A stretch of 64,000 bases of DNA, taken from Candidatus Thiothrix putei (GTDB lineage Bacteria; Pseudomonadota; Gammaproteobacteria; Thiotrichales; Thiotrichaceae). Every line of letters starts with the position of its first letter. Positions within the stretch are counted from its first letter, which is position 1. This document shows positions 32,720-41,571 of this stretch, piece by piece. The notes below the pieces were generated by a model that was not told where the DNA came from, searched no databases, and was given only the letters and a program-made list of their open reading frames with translations. Made by a program: the position numbers and the translations under genes. Location: NCBI GenBank assembly GCA_029972225.1, contig CP124756.1, positions 1,160,001 through 1,224,000 on the forward strand, read 5' to 3'.

Positions 32720-33233
32720 TTTTTTTAAAAGTCTCCTGGGCAGCAGGGTCGGCTTTCGCCGGTATCATCCCCACCTTCCTGACGGACAAACCCAAGTCAT
32801 GCAGGAATAGCCGCACGGCTTCCCGCTTGAGTTCAAGGCCGGTTAAGCGCTGTATATCAGCGATCGCCTGACTGATCCGGGTCGGTGGATGCTTCTCAAA
32901 ATGTTTCTTCAGGGGCTCACGGAAAGGTTCCAACCGGCGGGTTGGGCGACGGAAATCCAGTTGTTCCAAGGCAGCGATCCCACCTTGTTGGTAACGTTTC
33001 AAATAACGGGTGACCGTCGTTGAACTCACCTGTGCCAGCCGTTCAATGTCCCCATGCGCCATTCCCTGGCTTTTTAGCCACAACACTTCCATCCGTTGGC
33101 GGACGCGAGGGTGGGCATGGCGGTAACGCCCCTCATTCAAGGCGGTTTGATCGGATTCGCTGAAGTCTATCTGGATCATGGAAAGGACGACCGGTTGCCA
33201 ATAACAGCCGTACTTTGCTTGAGGGCTTCTCAT
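32700..33233 (-). CDS. IS630 transposase, helix-turn-helix half (orfA frame)
   Basis: 177 residues with the IS630 N-terminal double HTH: HPRVRQRMEVLWLKSQGMAHGDIERLAQVSSTTVTRYLKRYQQGGIAALEQL, and ISQAIADIQRLTGLELKREAVRLFLHDLGLSVRK. It reads into seven consecutive A (TTTT then A7, at 32720-32726 on the minus strand) and stops shortly after. A +1 slip (or loss of one A) joins it to the DDE half. Programmed frameshifting and simple mutation cannot be told apart here. Confidence 0.85.
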   Translation of the reverse strand: MRSPQAKYGCYWQPVVLSMIQIDFSESDQTALNEGRYRHAHPRVRQRMEVLWLKSQGMAHGDIERLAQVSSTTVTRYLKRYQQGGIAALEQLDFRRPTRRLEPFREPLKKHFEKHPPTRISQAIADIQRLTGLELKREAVRLFLHDLGLSVRKVGMIPAKADPAAQETFKKRAGAAS

Positions 33234-33261
33234 TATTCAACAGCTATTCACGGGCAAAGTA

Positions 33262-33512
33262 TAGTTTTCTAATTGTTTACGTAAGCGTCCTGCCTGCATT
33301 CGTATCAATGGATCAATGCCAGCATCAAAATCGGCGGGTTTACCCAAACCCTCTACCGCAATAGAATATTGATCAATGTTGGCTTGGCTTTCCCCTAACG
33401 CTCTTTCAACAATATACGACAAGAATTTTTGCAGCATCCTATACGAACGGAAGCCGCGACTCTCAAGTATGCGCCCTAATTCAGCACGGATGGCGGTGTT
33501 ATCTCTCTGCAT
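33262..33512 (-). pseudogene. Regulator C, N-terminal part
   Basis: MQRDNTAIRAELGRILESRG, then FRSYRMLQKFLSYIVERALGESQANIDQYSIAVEGLGKPADFDAGIDPLIRMQAGRLRKQLENY, interrupted at IS630. The ATG at 33512 aligns with the A and B starts; the frame is open further up to 33599 but those residues include the leader hairpin. The restored C protein would be 528 residues. Confidence 0.85.
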
Positions 33513-33545
33513 GAGAGCCATTCTATCTCTACATTCATCTTTTTC

Positions 33546-33580
33546 AAAAAAAAGCCATCCAGCAACGTTTTCTGGATAGC
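33546..33580 (-). terminator. Attenuator-like hairpin plus T8 in the leader of regulator C
   Basis: On the minus strand GCTATCCAG and CTGGATGGC pair (one G-U) and are followed by eight T, only 34 nt before the regulator C start. No minus-strand gene lies upstream (trxC diverges), so it cannot be an ordinary terminator of a preceding gene. A TTTACACACT motif occurs upstream both here and before the hairpin in the regulator A leader. Confidence 0.65.
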
Positions 33581-33670
33581 CACTTAACTTTAAGGACAAA
33601 GACTTGAAGGTTAGAGAGTGTGTAAATGCTTACAGCCCTGAATGCTAACAGGTCAATCATTGAAGCAATA

Positions 33671-33699
33671 GTAACAGATATTTGTTATAAACAATGTTC
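33671..33699. promoter_or_regulatory. Candidate operator, site 4 (upstream of regulator C)
   Basis: GTAAC AGATATTT GTTAT at 33671-33688, preceded by TGAAGCAATA and followed by TGTTCA (33694-33699). It mirrors site 1, including its outer arm. It lies 159 bp upstream of the regulator C start and 75-100 bp upstream of divergent trxC, so it might touch that promoter too. Confidence 0.6.
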
Positions 33700-33773
33700 A
33701 GCGGCGATGCTTTAAAATGGGGAAGTTCAGCCCATATTGGCTCTATTGAAATCATTGCGTTTGAGGATAAAAC

Positions 33774-34208
33774 ATGAGTAACCTATTGAATTTAGTATGC
33801 CCTGCGTGCAGTGTCACCAATCGCATTCCAGCAGAGCGCCTTGGCGAACACGCTAAATGTGGTAAGTGTGGCAGCGCTTTGTTTAACGGACACCCGACTG
33901 AGCTAACCGCTGCCAATTTCGCCAAGCACATCAGCCGCAATGATATTCCGGTGTTGGTAGACTTTTGGGCACCCTGGTGTGGGCCATGCCGGATGATGGC
34001 TCCAGCTTTTGAACAAGCGGCTGGGCAACTAGAGCCGCAAGTGCGTTTCACCAAATTGAATACCGAAGATCATCAGATGGTGGGAGCGCATTACAATATT
34101 CGTAGCATTCCTACGATGGTGTTGTTCCGGGGCGGGCAAGAAATTGCGCGTCAGTCTGGTGCAATGGGGGCGGCGGATATTGAGCGTTGGGTGCGTAGCC
34201 AGCTTTAA
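33774..34208 (+). CDS. trxC: Thioredoxin 2
   Basis: A cytoplasmic disulfide reductase of 144 residues. It has the extra N-terminal zinc-binding segment (CPACSVTNRIP...CGKCGSALF, two CxxC pairs) that separates TrxC from TrxA, the active site WAPWCGPC near residue 68, and cis-Pro in RSIPTMVLF. A good ribosome-binding site (TTGAGGAT) lies 7 nt before the ATG. The gene is transcribed alone or with the following lrgAB-like pair. Confidence 0.95.
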   Translation: MSNLLNLVCPACSVTNRIPAERLGEHAKCGKCGSALFNGHPTELTAANFAKHISRNDIPVLVDFWAPWCGPCRMMAPAFEQAAGQLEPQVRFTKLNTEDHQMVGAHYNIRSIPTMVLFRGGQEIARQSGAMGAADIERWVRSQL

Positions 34209-34255
34209 TCCGCGTATACTCTGTGGTTATTCATTATGGCTACAGAGGTTTTCTT

Positions 34256-34630
34256 ATGTCCCCGAATTTTCTTAACGGCATCACGTTGTTGTTGGTTTAT
34301 CAATTAGTGGGCGAAGTCAGCACGCGCTTGCTGAATTGGCCTGTACCAGGGCCAGTATTGGGTATGCTGTTATTATTCATCACTTTATTGCTGAGCGATG
34401 GCTTGGCGTCTGTAGTGGAGCCTGCCTCCAGTGCCTTGCTGAGCCATTTGTCGTTGCTGTTTGTGCCTGCTGGTGTAGGGGTGATGGTGCATGTTGGGCG
34501 TATCGGCTCGGCATGGTTGCCGATCAGTATGGCATTGATTTTCGGTACACTCATCACAATGGCAGTGACGGCTTGGGTGATGGTGGGAATGCAACGCTTG
34601 TTGGGGAGGAAGTCTACACATGATGCCTGA
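34256..34630 (+). CDS. lrgA: CidA/LrgA family holin-like membrane protein
   Basis: A 124-residue protein with four hydrophobic helices: NFLNGITLLLVYQLVGEVSTRLLNWPVPGPVLGMLLLFI is the family signature (PGPVLGM), and SHLSLLFVPAGVGVMVH follows. The ATG at 34256 (after a GAGG site) is preferred to the frame-open ATG at 34223. In Staphylococcus this family controls murein hydrolase activity and also transports small metabolites. The stop overlaps the lrgB start by about 11 bp. Confidence 0.88.
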   Translation: MSPNFLNGITLLLVYQLVGEVSTRLLNWPVPGPVLGMLLLFITLLLSDGLASVVEPASSALLSHLSLLFVPAGVGVMVHVGRIGSAWLPISMALIFGTLITMAVTAWVMVGMQRLLGRKSTHDA

Positions 34631-35345
34631 TACAAATCTGGAACAAGTTTGGGTTTACCTGTCTGCCTCGCCGTTGTTTGGTTTGACCATGACCTTAATT
34701 GCCTACGGCATCGCTTACCGGGTGTATGTATGGAGTAAAGCGAATCCCTTGCTGAATCCGGTGGTAACGGCGGTGATTTTACTCATTGCCTTGTTAGTAC
34801 TGACGGATACGCCGTATCAGGATTATTTCGAAGGCGGGCAATTTGTGCATTTTTTACTAGGGCCTGCGACAGTGGCATTGGCTATTCCGCTGTATCGGCA
34901 ATTGGGTAAGTTGAAAATGCTGTGGTTGCCGGTGTTAGTGGCTTTGTTGGTTGGCGTGACAGTGGGCGGTGTTAGTGCCGTGGGGATCGCATGGTTATTA
35001 GGGGCAGATACGCCAATTTTACTATCGCTTGCTCCAAAGTCGGTCACAGCGCCTGTGGCTATGGGGATTGCGGAGCGCATCGGCGGTATTCCGTCACTCA
35101 CTGCGGTGTTGGTTGTGATGACGGGGGTTATTGGCGCGGTGTTGGGGACGAAATTGTTCGATGTGTTACGTATTCGGGATTGCAGTGCGCGTGGGATTGC
35201 GATGGGCGTAGCGGCACACGGTATTGGTACGGCACGTGCGTTTCAAGTGAGTACGGAAATGGGCGCTTTTGCGGGGTTGGCAATGGCATTGTCCGCATTG
35301 CTGGCGTCAGTCATTTTGCCGTGGTTGTTAGGGTGGATGAGGTAA
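34620..35345 (+). CDS. lrgB: LrgB/CidB family membrane protein
   Basis: 241 residues and mostly hydrophobic, with the LrgB signature SLAPKSVTAPVAMGIAERIGGIPSLTAVLVVMTGVIGAVLG and ARGIAMGVAAHGIGTARAFQ. It is partnered with the LrgA-like gene upstream and overlaps it. An ATG three bases further (34623) is an alternative start. Confidence 0.92.
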   Translation: MMPDTNLEQVWVYLSASPLFGLTMTLIAYGIAYRVYVWSKANPLLNPVVTAVILLIALLVLTDTPYQDYFEGGQFVHFLLGPATVALAIPLYRQLGKLKMLWLPVLVALLVGVTVGGVSAVGIAWLLGADTPILLSLAPKSVTAPVAMGIAERIGGIPSLTAVLVVMTGVIGAVLGTKLFDVLRIRDCSARGIAMGVAAHGIGTARAFQVSTEMGAFAGLAMALSALLASVILPWLLGWMR

Positions 35346-35352
35346 GGCAGTG

Positions 35353-35691
35353 ATGGTTTTGAATAAAACCTTGGCGGCGTGGGGAACACCTGCGTTTCAG
35401 GCGGTTTTTAAAGCGGAAGTGCAAGCATTGGGGGCGGAAGCCTTACCCTTGCAAGCCGGATTGGCGCATAGCAGTCAAGTTGTTGGTGATGAAATAACCA
35501 TCATGGTATTGGATGCGACAGAAACACCCACACAGCTTCAAGTTCGCACTGGTATTTTTTATGCCGGAGTGATTGTCGGCAGTTGTTGTGCGGATGACCC
35601 CAGCCCTTTGTGTGAGCAGCCCGAATATTGCGAACTGCGCATTGAGATTGAGAAGTCAGGTGCTGGGGCAACAGTTACCCTAGTGGGTTAG
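35353..35691 (+). CDS. Hypothetical protein, 112 residues
   Basis: I do not recognise the family. The protein is soluble in character (no signal peptide or membrane segment) and has a Cys-rich stretch GSCCADDPSPLCEQPEYCELRIEIE that might bind metal. It starts 8 bp after lrgB (GTG 35350 or ATG 35353), so it is probably co-transcribed with it. The 3' end overlaps the convergent next gene by 4 bp. Confidence 0.6.
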   Translation: MVLNKTLAAWGTPAFQAVFKAEVQALGAEALPLQAGLAHSSQVVGDEITIMVLDATETPTQLQVRTGIFYAGVIVGSCCADDPSPLCEQPEYCELRIEIEKSGAGATVTLVG

Positions 35692-36098
35692 GGCGTGGTG
35701 GCACTGACTTGCGGTGCGGCGTCCATTTTGGTTAATTGGATCGGCAAGGATTGCTCCGCATTGTCATAATAGCCGTTAAGTTTTGCTGTATTGCCCCCCG
35801 CTTCACTGATCATGAGGTAGAAGCGGTGTTGTTGTTGCGCATCCGCTAAGTACAGAAAGGGGGATGTATTGAGTTGCCCGTTGAGATAGCTTGGGCTGGT
35901 CGCTGTGTATGTTTTGCCGTTAAGGGTAAAACTGGCGGCTTGTGGGGTGATTTTCAGGGAGAGATTCGGCGATAGGGTGCTCCATTCACCGTCATAGGCC
36001 GCCGTTTCTTCGGCAAAAGCGGTACTGCTGAGTATTGTGCTTGTCAGTAAATAACTACAGACACGCACGACGGTTTTGAACCGTTGTTCCTTTTTCAT
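35688..36098 (-). CDS. Secreted hypothetical protein
   Basis: 136 residues with a signal peptide (MKKEQRFKTVVRVCSYLLTS then TILSSTAFAEE, cleavage likely after AFA). The mature part is rich in beta strands and polar residues (YDGEWSTLSPNLSLKITPQAASFTLNGKTYTATS). I do not recognise a family. It has its own ribosome-binding site (AGGAG before ATG 36098) and diverges from the transporter at 36179. Confidence 0.6.
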   Translation of the reverse strand: MKKEQRFKTVVRVCSYLLTSTILSSTAFAEETAAYDGEWSTLSPNLSLKITPQAASFTLNGKTYTATSPSYLNGQLNTSPFLYLADAQQQHRFYLMISEAGGNTAKLNGYYDNAEQSLPIQLTKMDAAPQVSATTP

Positions 36099-36178
36099 GA
36101 TGTTCTCCTAGCGATTTGGGTATTATTCGTTTAAAACTATTTTAGTTGATTTATACCGATAAAGGGAAACAGGGAACC

Positions 36179-37432
36179 ATGAATTTGAGCGTAACCACTC
36201 GCCAACGTTGGGCTTGGGCATTTTATGATTGGGCTAACTCGGCTTTTATTACCACGGTAATGGTGGCGTTCTTCCCGATTTTCTTTCGTCAGTATTGGGC
36301 GAAGGGGCTACCGTCAGAAGATATTACCTTGCATTTAGGCACGGCGAACGCCATGGCTAGTCTTTCCATTATGTTGCTGGCGCCATTTCTGGGGACAGTT
36401 GCGGATCAGGGGGGGATCAAAAAGCCTATGATGGCAGGGTTCGTTACCTTGGGGGTATGCGCGACGTTGGGATTGACGCTGGTAGGTGAAAGCCAGTGGC
36501 AATGGGCGATGTTTGCCTTTGTATTAGCCGTGGTGGGATTTTTAGGGGCGAATATTTTTTACGATTCGTTGCTCGTGGACGTGGCTGAGGAAAAGGATTT
36601 TAACCGGGTATCTGCACTGGGTTACGGTTTGGGGTATTTGGGCGGAGGGTTGTTGTTTGCTTTATGTGTTTTGCTGACCTTAAAGCCGGAGTGGTTTGGG
36701 TTGGAAGATAAAGTAGCTGCTGTGCGTTGGGCCTTTGGGGTGACAGCATTGTGGTGGGCAGTATTTTCGGTGCCTCTCTGGTGGTGGGTACGGGAACGTG
36801 TGCCTGTGCAAGCTGTGCGTCCGCCCTTGTTCACCTTGTTGCGTCAATCGGTGCGACAGTTAGTGGCAACCTTTCGGCATATTCGTCAGTTGCGTGTGGT
36901 TTGGCTATTTTTGTTGGCGTATTGGTTTTACATCGACGGCGTGGATACCGTGATTCTGATGTCGGTGGATTATGGCAAAGCGATTGGTTTTGCAGATGAT
37001 GGTTTGATTACGGCTTTGTTGATTACGCAATTTATCGCGTTTCCTGCGGCCTTAGCCTTTGGTTGGGTGGGCAACAGAATAGGTGCTAAGCGTGGGATTT
37101 TGTTGGGGCTAGCAGGCTATGTGGTGATTACCGTGATGGCATCACAGATGACGAATGCTCATGAGTTTTATTGGCTGGCAGGCGTGGTGGGCTTGGTACA
37201 AGGTGGAGTGCAGGCATTGAGTCGCTCCTTGTATGCGAGTTTGATTCCTGTTGAACAAGCAGCAGAGTTTTTTGGTTTTTATAATATGCTGGGGAAATTT
37301 GCGGCCATTATAGGGCCATTATTGGTTGCATGGGTCGGGGCTTTGACGAATTCGCCCCGTTCAGGCTTACTGGCGGTGCTACTGTTGTTTGGTCTGGGGG
37401 CTTGGCTATTATGGAAAGTGCCGCGCCGTTAG
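36179..37432 (+). CDS. UMF1-family MFS transporter
   Basis: 417 residues and 11-12 hydrophobic helices. The start RQRWAWAFYDWANSAFITTVMVAFFPIFF is the hallmark of the UMF1/Atg22-like MFS family; later come ANIFYDSLLVDVA and GLVQGGVQALSRSLYASLIPVEQAAEFFGFYN. The ATG at 36179 follows AGGGAACC and matches the family start; the upstream ATG at 36146 would add an unconvincing leader. The substrate is not predictable; amino-acid export or uptake has been suggested for relatives. Confidence 0.87.
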   Translation: MNLSVTTRQRWAWAFYDWANSAFITTVMVAFFPIFFRQYWAKGLPSEDITLHLGTANAMASLSIMLLAPFLGTVADQGGIKKPMMAGFVTLGVCATLGLTLVGESQWQWAMFAFVLAVVGFLGANIFYDSLLVDVAEEKDFNRVSALGYGLGYLGGGLLFALCVLLTLKPEWFGLEDKVAAVRWAFGVTALWWAVFSVPLWWWVRERVPVQAVRPPLFTLLRQSVRQLVATFRHIRQLRVVWLFLLAYWFYIDGVDTVILMSVDYGKAIGFADDGLITALLITQFIAFPAALAFGWVGNRIGAKRGILLGLAGYVVITVMASQMTNAHEFYWLAGVVGLVQGGVQALSRSLYASLIPVEQAAEFFGFYNMLGKFAAIIGPLLVAWVGALTNSPRSGLLAVLLLFGLGAWLLWKVPRR

Positions 37433-37449
37433 TTGCAAACAACCAGAAG

Positions 37450-37467
37450 TCGGGGGATTTCCCCCGA
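37450..37467. terminator. GC-rich hairpin between convergent genes
   Basis: TCGGGGGA-TT-TCCCCCGA, a perfect 8-bp stem 18 bp after the MFS stop and before the convergent small gene. No T-tract is present, so its strength as a terminator is uncertain. Confidence 0.5.
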
Positions 37468-37507
37468 TAAGTTATGGCAAGCTAATGCTTGATTCAGCTC
37501 AGTATTT

Positions 37508-37765
37508 TTAAGCCGGTAGCAAATGCTTCGTTTGATGACTGGCATGAATCGGTTGTTGCGCCGGGAGTGGTCTGCCGACCATGTGGCCTGTTTCATCATA
37601 ACGGTAAATGAGAGTGCCTTTTTGGACATTGATGGCGTTGGGGCTGAAGCCTTTGAGGCCATCTTCAGGCCAACGTCCCGGTGCTGAAACGGAAGTAATT
37701 TGTTTGCCATTATGGTCATAAATGTAGATGAGAGTGCCTTTTTGTACGGCATATCCGATGCTCAT
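37508..37765 (-). CDS. Small protein with two copies of a VQKGTLIYxYD motif
   Basis: 85 residues: MSIGYAVQKGTLIYIYDHNG, then KQITSVSAPGRWPEDGLKGFSPNAINVQKGTLIYRYDETGHMVGRP. The two halves each predict a short beta hairpin, so this is a duplicated motif. A strong ribosome-binding site (AGGAAGAGGAAACAGAT before the ATG) supports expression. Similar short repeats occur in other gammaproteobacterial hypotheticals as far as I recall; the function is unknown. The longer overlapping minus frame at 37429-37752 is a shadow. Confidence 0.65.
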   Translation of the reverse strand: MSIGYAVQKGTLIYIYDHNGKQITSVSAPGRWPEDGLKGFSPNAINVQKGTLIYRYDETGHMVGRPLPAQQPIHASHQTKHLLPA

Positions 37766-37929
37766 ATCTGTTTCCTCTTCCTAGTGGTAATGTTTTTATA
37801 TTATTGCGCTGGGGCTTAGCTGTTAAAGTTTGTCATATCAGTGCGCTCTCTGAAGTGAAAACAGACTAACGTAGGGTTGCCCCTTGTGTTAGCAGCAATA
37901 ACCAGTGGTAAGATAGTGCCTTTATGTAA

Positions 37930-39222
<1,293 letters not shown>

Positions 39223-39247
39223 TAAGTCAGTGAAATAGTGTGCTAAC

Positions 39248-39261
39248 TTGATTCTGCGCAA
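39248..39261 (+). promoter_or_regulatory. Weak FNR/ANR-like site before ccoG
   Basis: TTGAT-TCTG-CGCAA matches the left half of TTGAT-N4-ATCAA fully and three of five bases of the right half, 76 bp before the ccoG start. Cbb3 assembly genes are often under FNR/ANR control, which is why I list it; the match alone is weak. Confidence 0.3.
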
Positions 39262-39336
39262 TGTAAACCGCGCAGGGTCGGGTATGATGCAGGCTTTTCA
39301 CCCCGTCCGGCAAAGCCAACGATTGGATATTGCAAC

Positions 39337-40737
39337 ATGAGTATTGAACAAGCCATCCAGCCTAAAGCCTCTCTTCAACCGCGTTCGGTAGAAGGGCGTT
39401 TTCGTAACATTAAAACCGGCATTTTGTTGCTGGGCTATGCGGTGTTTTTTTTATTGCCTTGGATTCGCTGGGAACGTGCCGTGGGGCCTGATCAGGCGAT
39501 CTTGTTTGATATTCCTGGGCGGCGTTATTACATGTTCGACTTGGTGATGCACGCGCAGGATATTTTCTGGCTGACGGCGTTGTTATTCCTTGCAGCGGTA
39601 TTGTTATTCTTTGTGACCACGCTGTTTGGGCGGGTGTTCTGCGGGTATTTCTGTTTCCAAACTTTGTGGACGGACGCATTCCGCTGGATTGAGCGCTGGG
39701 TGCAAGGCGACCGGGTAGCACGGTTGCGTTTGGATAAGCAGCCGTGGAATGCGGAAAAGATTCGCAAGGTCGGTCTGACTCATGCCTTGTGGCTGTTGTT
39801 GGCGATGTGGACAGGGTTGAGTTTTGGCCTGTACTGGGGAGATGCGTTTGAACTGACGGCTGGCTTTTTTACCGGCACAGCGCCCTCGGCACTATACGGC
39901 ACCGTCATTATTTTGATGACCACCACTTACCTGACGGCGGGTTGGGCGAAGGAATATGTGTGCTTGCACATGTGTCCTTACTCACGTTTCCAAAGCGTTA
40001 TGTTTGACCAAGATACCATGATTGTGTCGTATGATATGAATCGGGGTGAAGGTACTACTGGGCGTGCTAAGCCGGTGAAAGAGTTGCGCGATCAGGCGTT
40101 CCGTCAGGAGAAAGGTCATGGTGACTGCGTGGACTGTGGTTTGTGTGTGCAAGTTTGCCCCACCGGTATCGACATTCGTAACGGTTTGCAAATCGGTTGT
40201 ATTCACTGTGCGCTGTGTATTGATGCCTGCGACGGCATTATGGATAAGCAGGGCTGGAAACGTGGTTTGATCCGTTACACCTCTGAACACGGTTTGGAAG
40301 GTAAGAAAACTAAAATACTCAAATTGCGCACAGTGGGGTACGGTTTGGCGACGTTGCTGGCAACGATTTATCTGGTGTGGAGCATTGTCAGCAGCAAACA
40401 ACTGGAAGTGACCGCTGTTCAAATCCGTAGTCCCTTGTACGTTACCTTGTCAGATGGGCGTATTCAAAACAGCTACGAAGTCAAAATTAACAACAAAACC
40501 ATGGAGGCAGCGCGTTATACCTTGGCAATCGAGGGGCTGCCTAATGCTGAAATGGAATTACAGATCAATGATTTGAGCGTGAAACCGGATTCAACACTGC
40601 GCGTCTTGGCAAAAGTCCGCTATACTATGCAGCCTGGTGAGGCAGGCAAAAATCACGACTTCCAGTTCAGGCTCACGCCTTTGGAAGGTAAGGTGGTAGA
40701 GCCGGTCATCATCCCTTCACACTTTATGACTCCGTAA
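39337..40737 (+). CDS. ccoG: Cytochrome cbb3 oxidase accessory protein CcoG
   Basis: A membrane iron-sulfur protein that reduces copper during cbb3 oxidase assembly. 466 residues: helices near 30-50, 85-105, 155-180 and 190-210; the membrane CxxxCP-like motif CLHMCPYSRFQSVMFD; two 4Fe-4S clusters CVDCGLCVQVCPTGIDIRNGLQIGCIHCALCIDAC; a further helix; and a periplasmic Ig-like C-terminus. It is the first gene of ccoG-fixH-ccoI-ccoS, with only 6 bp to fixH. The structural ccoNOP genes are outside the window. Confidence 0.95.
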   Translation: MSIEQAIQPKASLQPRSVEGRFRNIKTGILLLGYAVFFLLPWIRWERAVGPDQAILFDIPGRRYYMFDLVMHAQDIFWLTALLFLAAVLLFFVTTLFGRVFCGYFCFQTLWTDAFRWIERWVQGDRVARLRLDKQPWNAEKIRKVGLTHALWLLLAMWTGLSFGLYWGDAFELTAGFFTGTAPSALYGTVIILMTTTYLTAGWAKEYVCLHMCPYSRFQSVMFDQDTMIVSYDMNRGEGTTGRAKPVKELRDQAFRQEKGHGDCVDCGLCVQVCPTGIDIRNGLQIGCIHCALCIDACDGIMDKQGWKRGLIRYTSEHGLEGKKTKILKLRTVGYGLATLLATIYLVWSIVSSKQLEVTAVQIRSPLYVTLSDGRIQNSYEVKINNKTMEAARYTLAIEGLPNAEMELQINDLSVKPDSTLRVLAKVRYTMQPGEAGKNHDFQFRLTPLEGKVVEPVIIPSHFMTP

Positions 40738-40743
40738 GGTTGC

Positions 40744-41565
40744 ATGGAAAATCAAAACATAGCATTCACACTAGGGGTAGGCGTACTGGCTTCGCTTGCC
40801 CTATTTGTGTTGTTTTACAAAGTCTTGAAACGCCCCGGTAAACTGGCTTCGTTACTGACCTTTTTGGTGGTATTGGCGGTTTACGTACCATTAGCCGTGT
40901 TGTATTGGGCAAGTTTGGATGTGTTCGCCATCCACTTTGCCTTTTTCACCATGGCGGCGGTATTGCCGGGTATTATTGTTGGCAATCGGCGTGGCTCAGA
41001 TACCGATGGTGGCAGGTTGCATTGGGGGCCGGGGATTATCATTGGCTTTTTCATGATCCTCGTGATTGTGGATTCCACGATTATTACCTTGGCAAACAGT
41101 GGTGCAAGTGCTGACTTTATCCGCAAGTTTTTGCCGGAACCGCGCCGTGAAAGTGCACAAAATGTCACCTCGGCTTTTCCTGGTACTGTATCCAACGACT
41201 ACCAGAAAAAATATGACTTGTATAACAACTACATTGGTCAGTTGAAAACGCAGCAGGAACGCGGTTGGCAGGTTGCTGATGGTTGGTTGGAAAAGCCGCA
41301 GCCGAACAAGGTCAGCATGTTCCGTATCCACGTGACCGATAAAGCAGGTCAAGCGGTTACCAGTGGAAATGTACAAGTATCATTTCTACGACCTTCCAAT
41401 AAAGCGATGGATATAACGTTGGACTTGCCGGAAGCAGCGCCCGGTTTCTATGGTCAGCCGATTGCTTTGCCTGCACCGGGGGCTTGGAATATGGTCATGA
41501 CCATCAGACGTGGCGATGAAGTTCATGAGGTTAAAGGTGAAACGTGGGTCGGCGACCAACCGTGA
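40744..41565 (+). CDS. fixH: FixH-family cbb3 oxidase assembly protein, enlarged
   Basis: 273 residues. The C-terminal 110 residues (NDYQKKYDLYNNYIGQLKTQQERGWQVADGW... VTDKAGQAVTSGNVQVSFLRPSNKAMDITLDLPEAAPGFYGQPIALPAPGAWNMVMTI) are the periplasmic FixH domain. The N-terminal half adds three or more hydrophobic helices; typical FixH has one and about 170 residues, so this is an extended form. It sits between ccoG and ccoI with gaps of 6 bp each, which supports a role in copper delivery to the oxidase. Confidence 0.85.
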   Translation: MENQNIAFTLGVGVLASLALFVLFYKVLKRPGKLASLLTFLVVLAVYVPLAVLYWASLDVFAIHFAFFTMAAVLPGIIVGNRRGSDTDGGRLHWGPGIIIGFFMILVIVDSTIITLANSGASADFIRKFLPEPRRESAQNVTSAFPGTVSNDYQKKYDLYNNYIGQLKTQQERGWQVADGWLEKPQPNKVSMFRIHVTDKAGQAVTSGNVQVSFLRPSNKAMDITLDLPEAAPGFYGQPIALPAPGAWNMVMTIRRGDEVHEVKGETWVGDQP

Positions 41566-41571
41566 GTTTGT

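Larger units (their letters stand above)
32134..33261 (-). mobile_element. IS630-family element in regulator C
   Basis: A TA target dinucleotide is duplicated (32132-32133 and 33262-33263), as is normal for IS630. The termini begin TACTT and share an imperfect inverted repeat. The element is 1128 bp with one transposase encoded in two frames. Removal restores QLENYYATEGRFN. Confidence 0.88.

Noticed and set aside
37429-37752. 107-codon minus frame overlapping the small repeat protein
   Set aside because: No ribosome-binding site and no internal duplication; the 37508-37765 frame has both.
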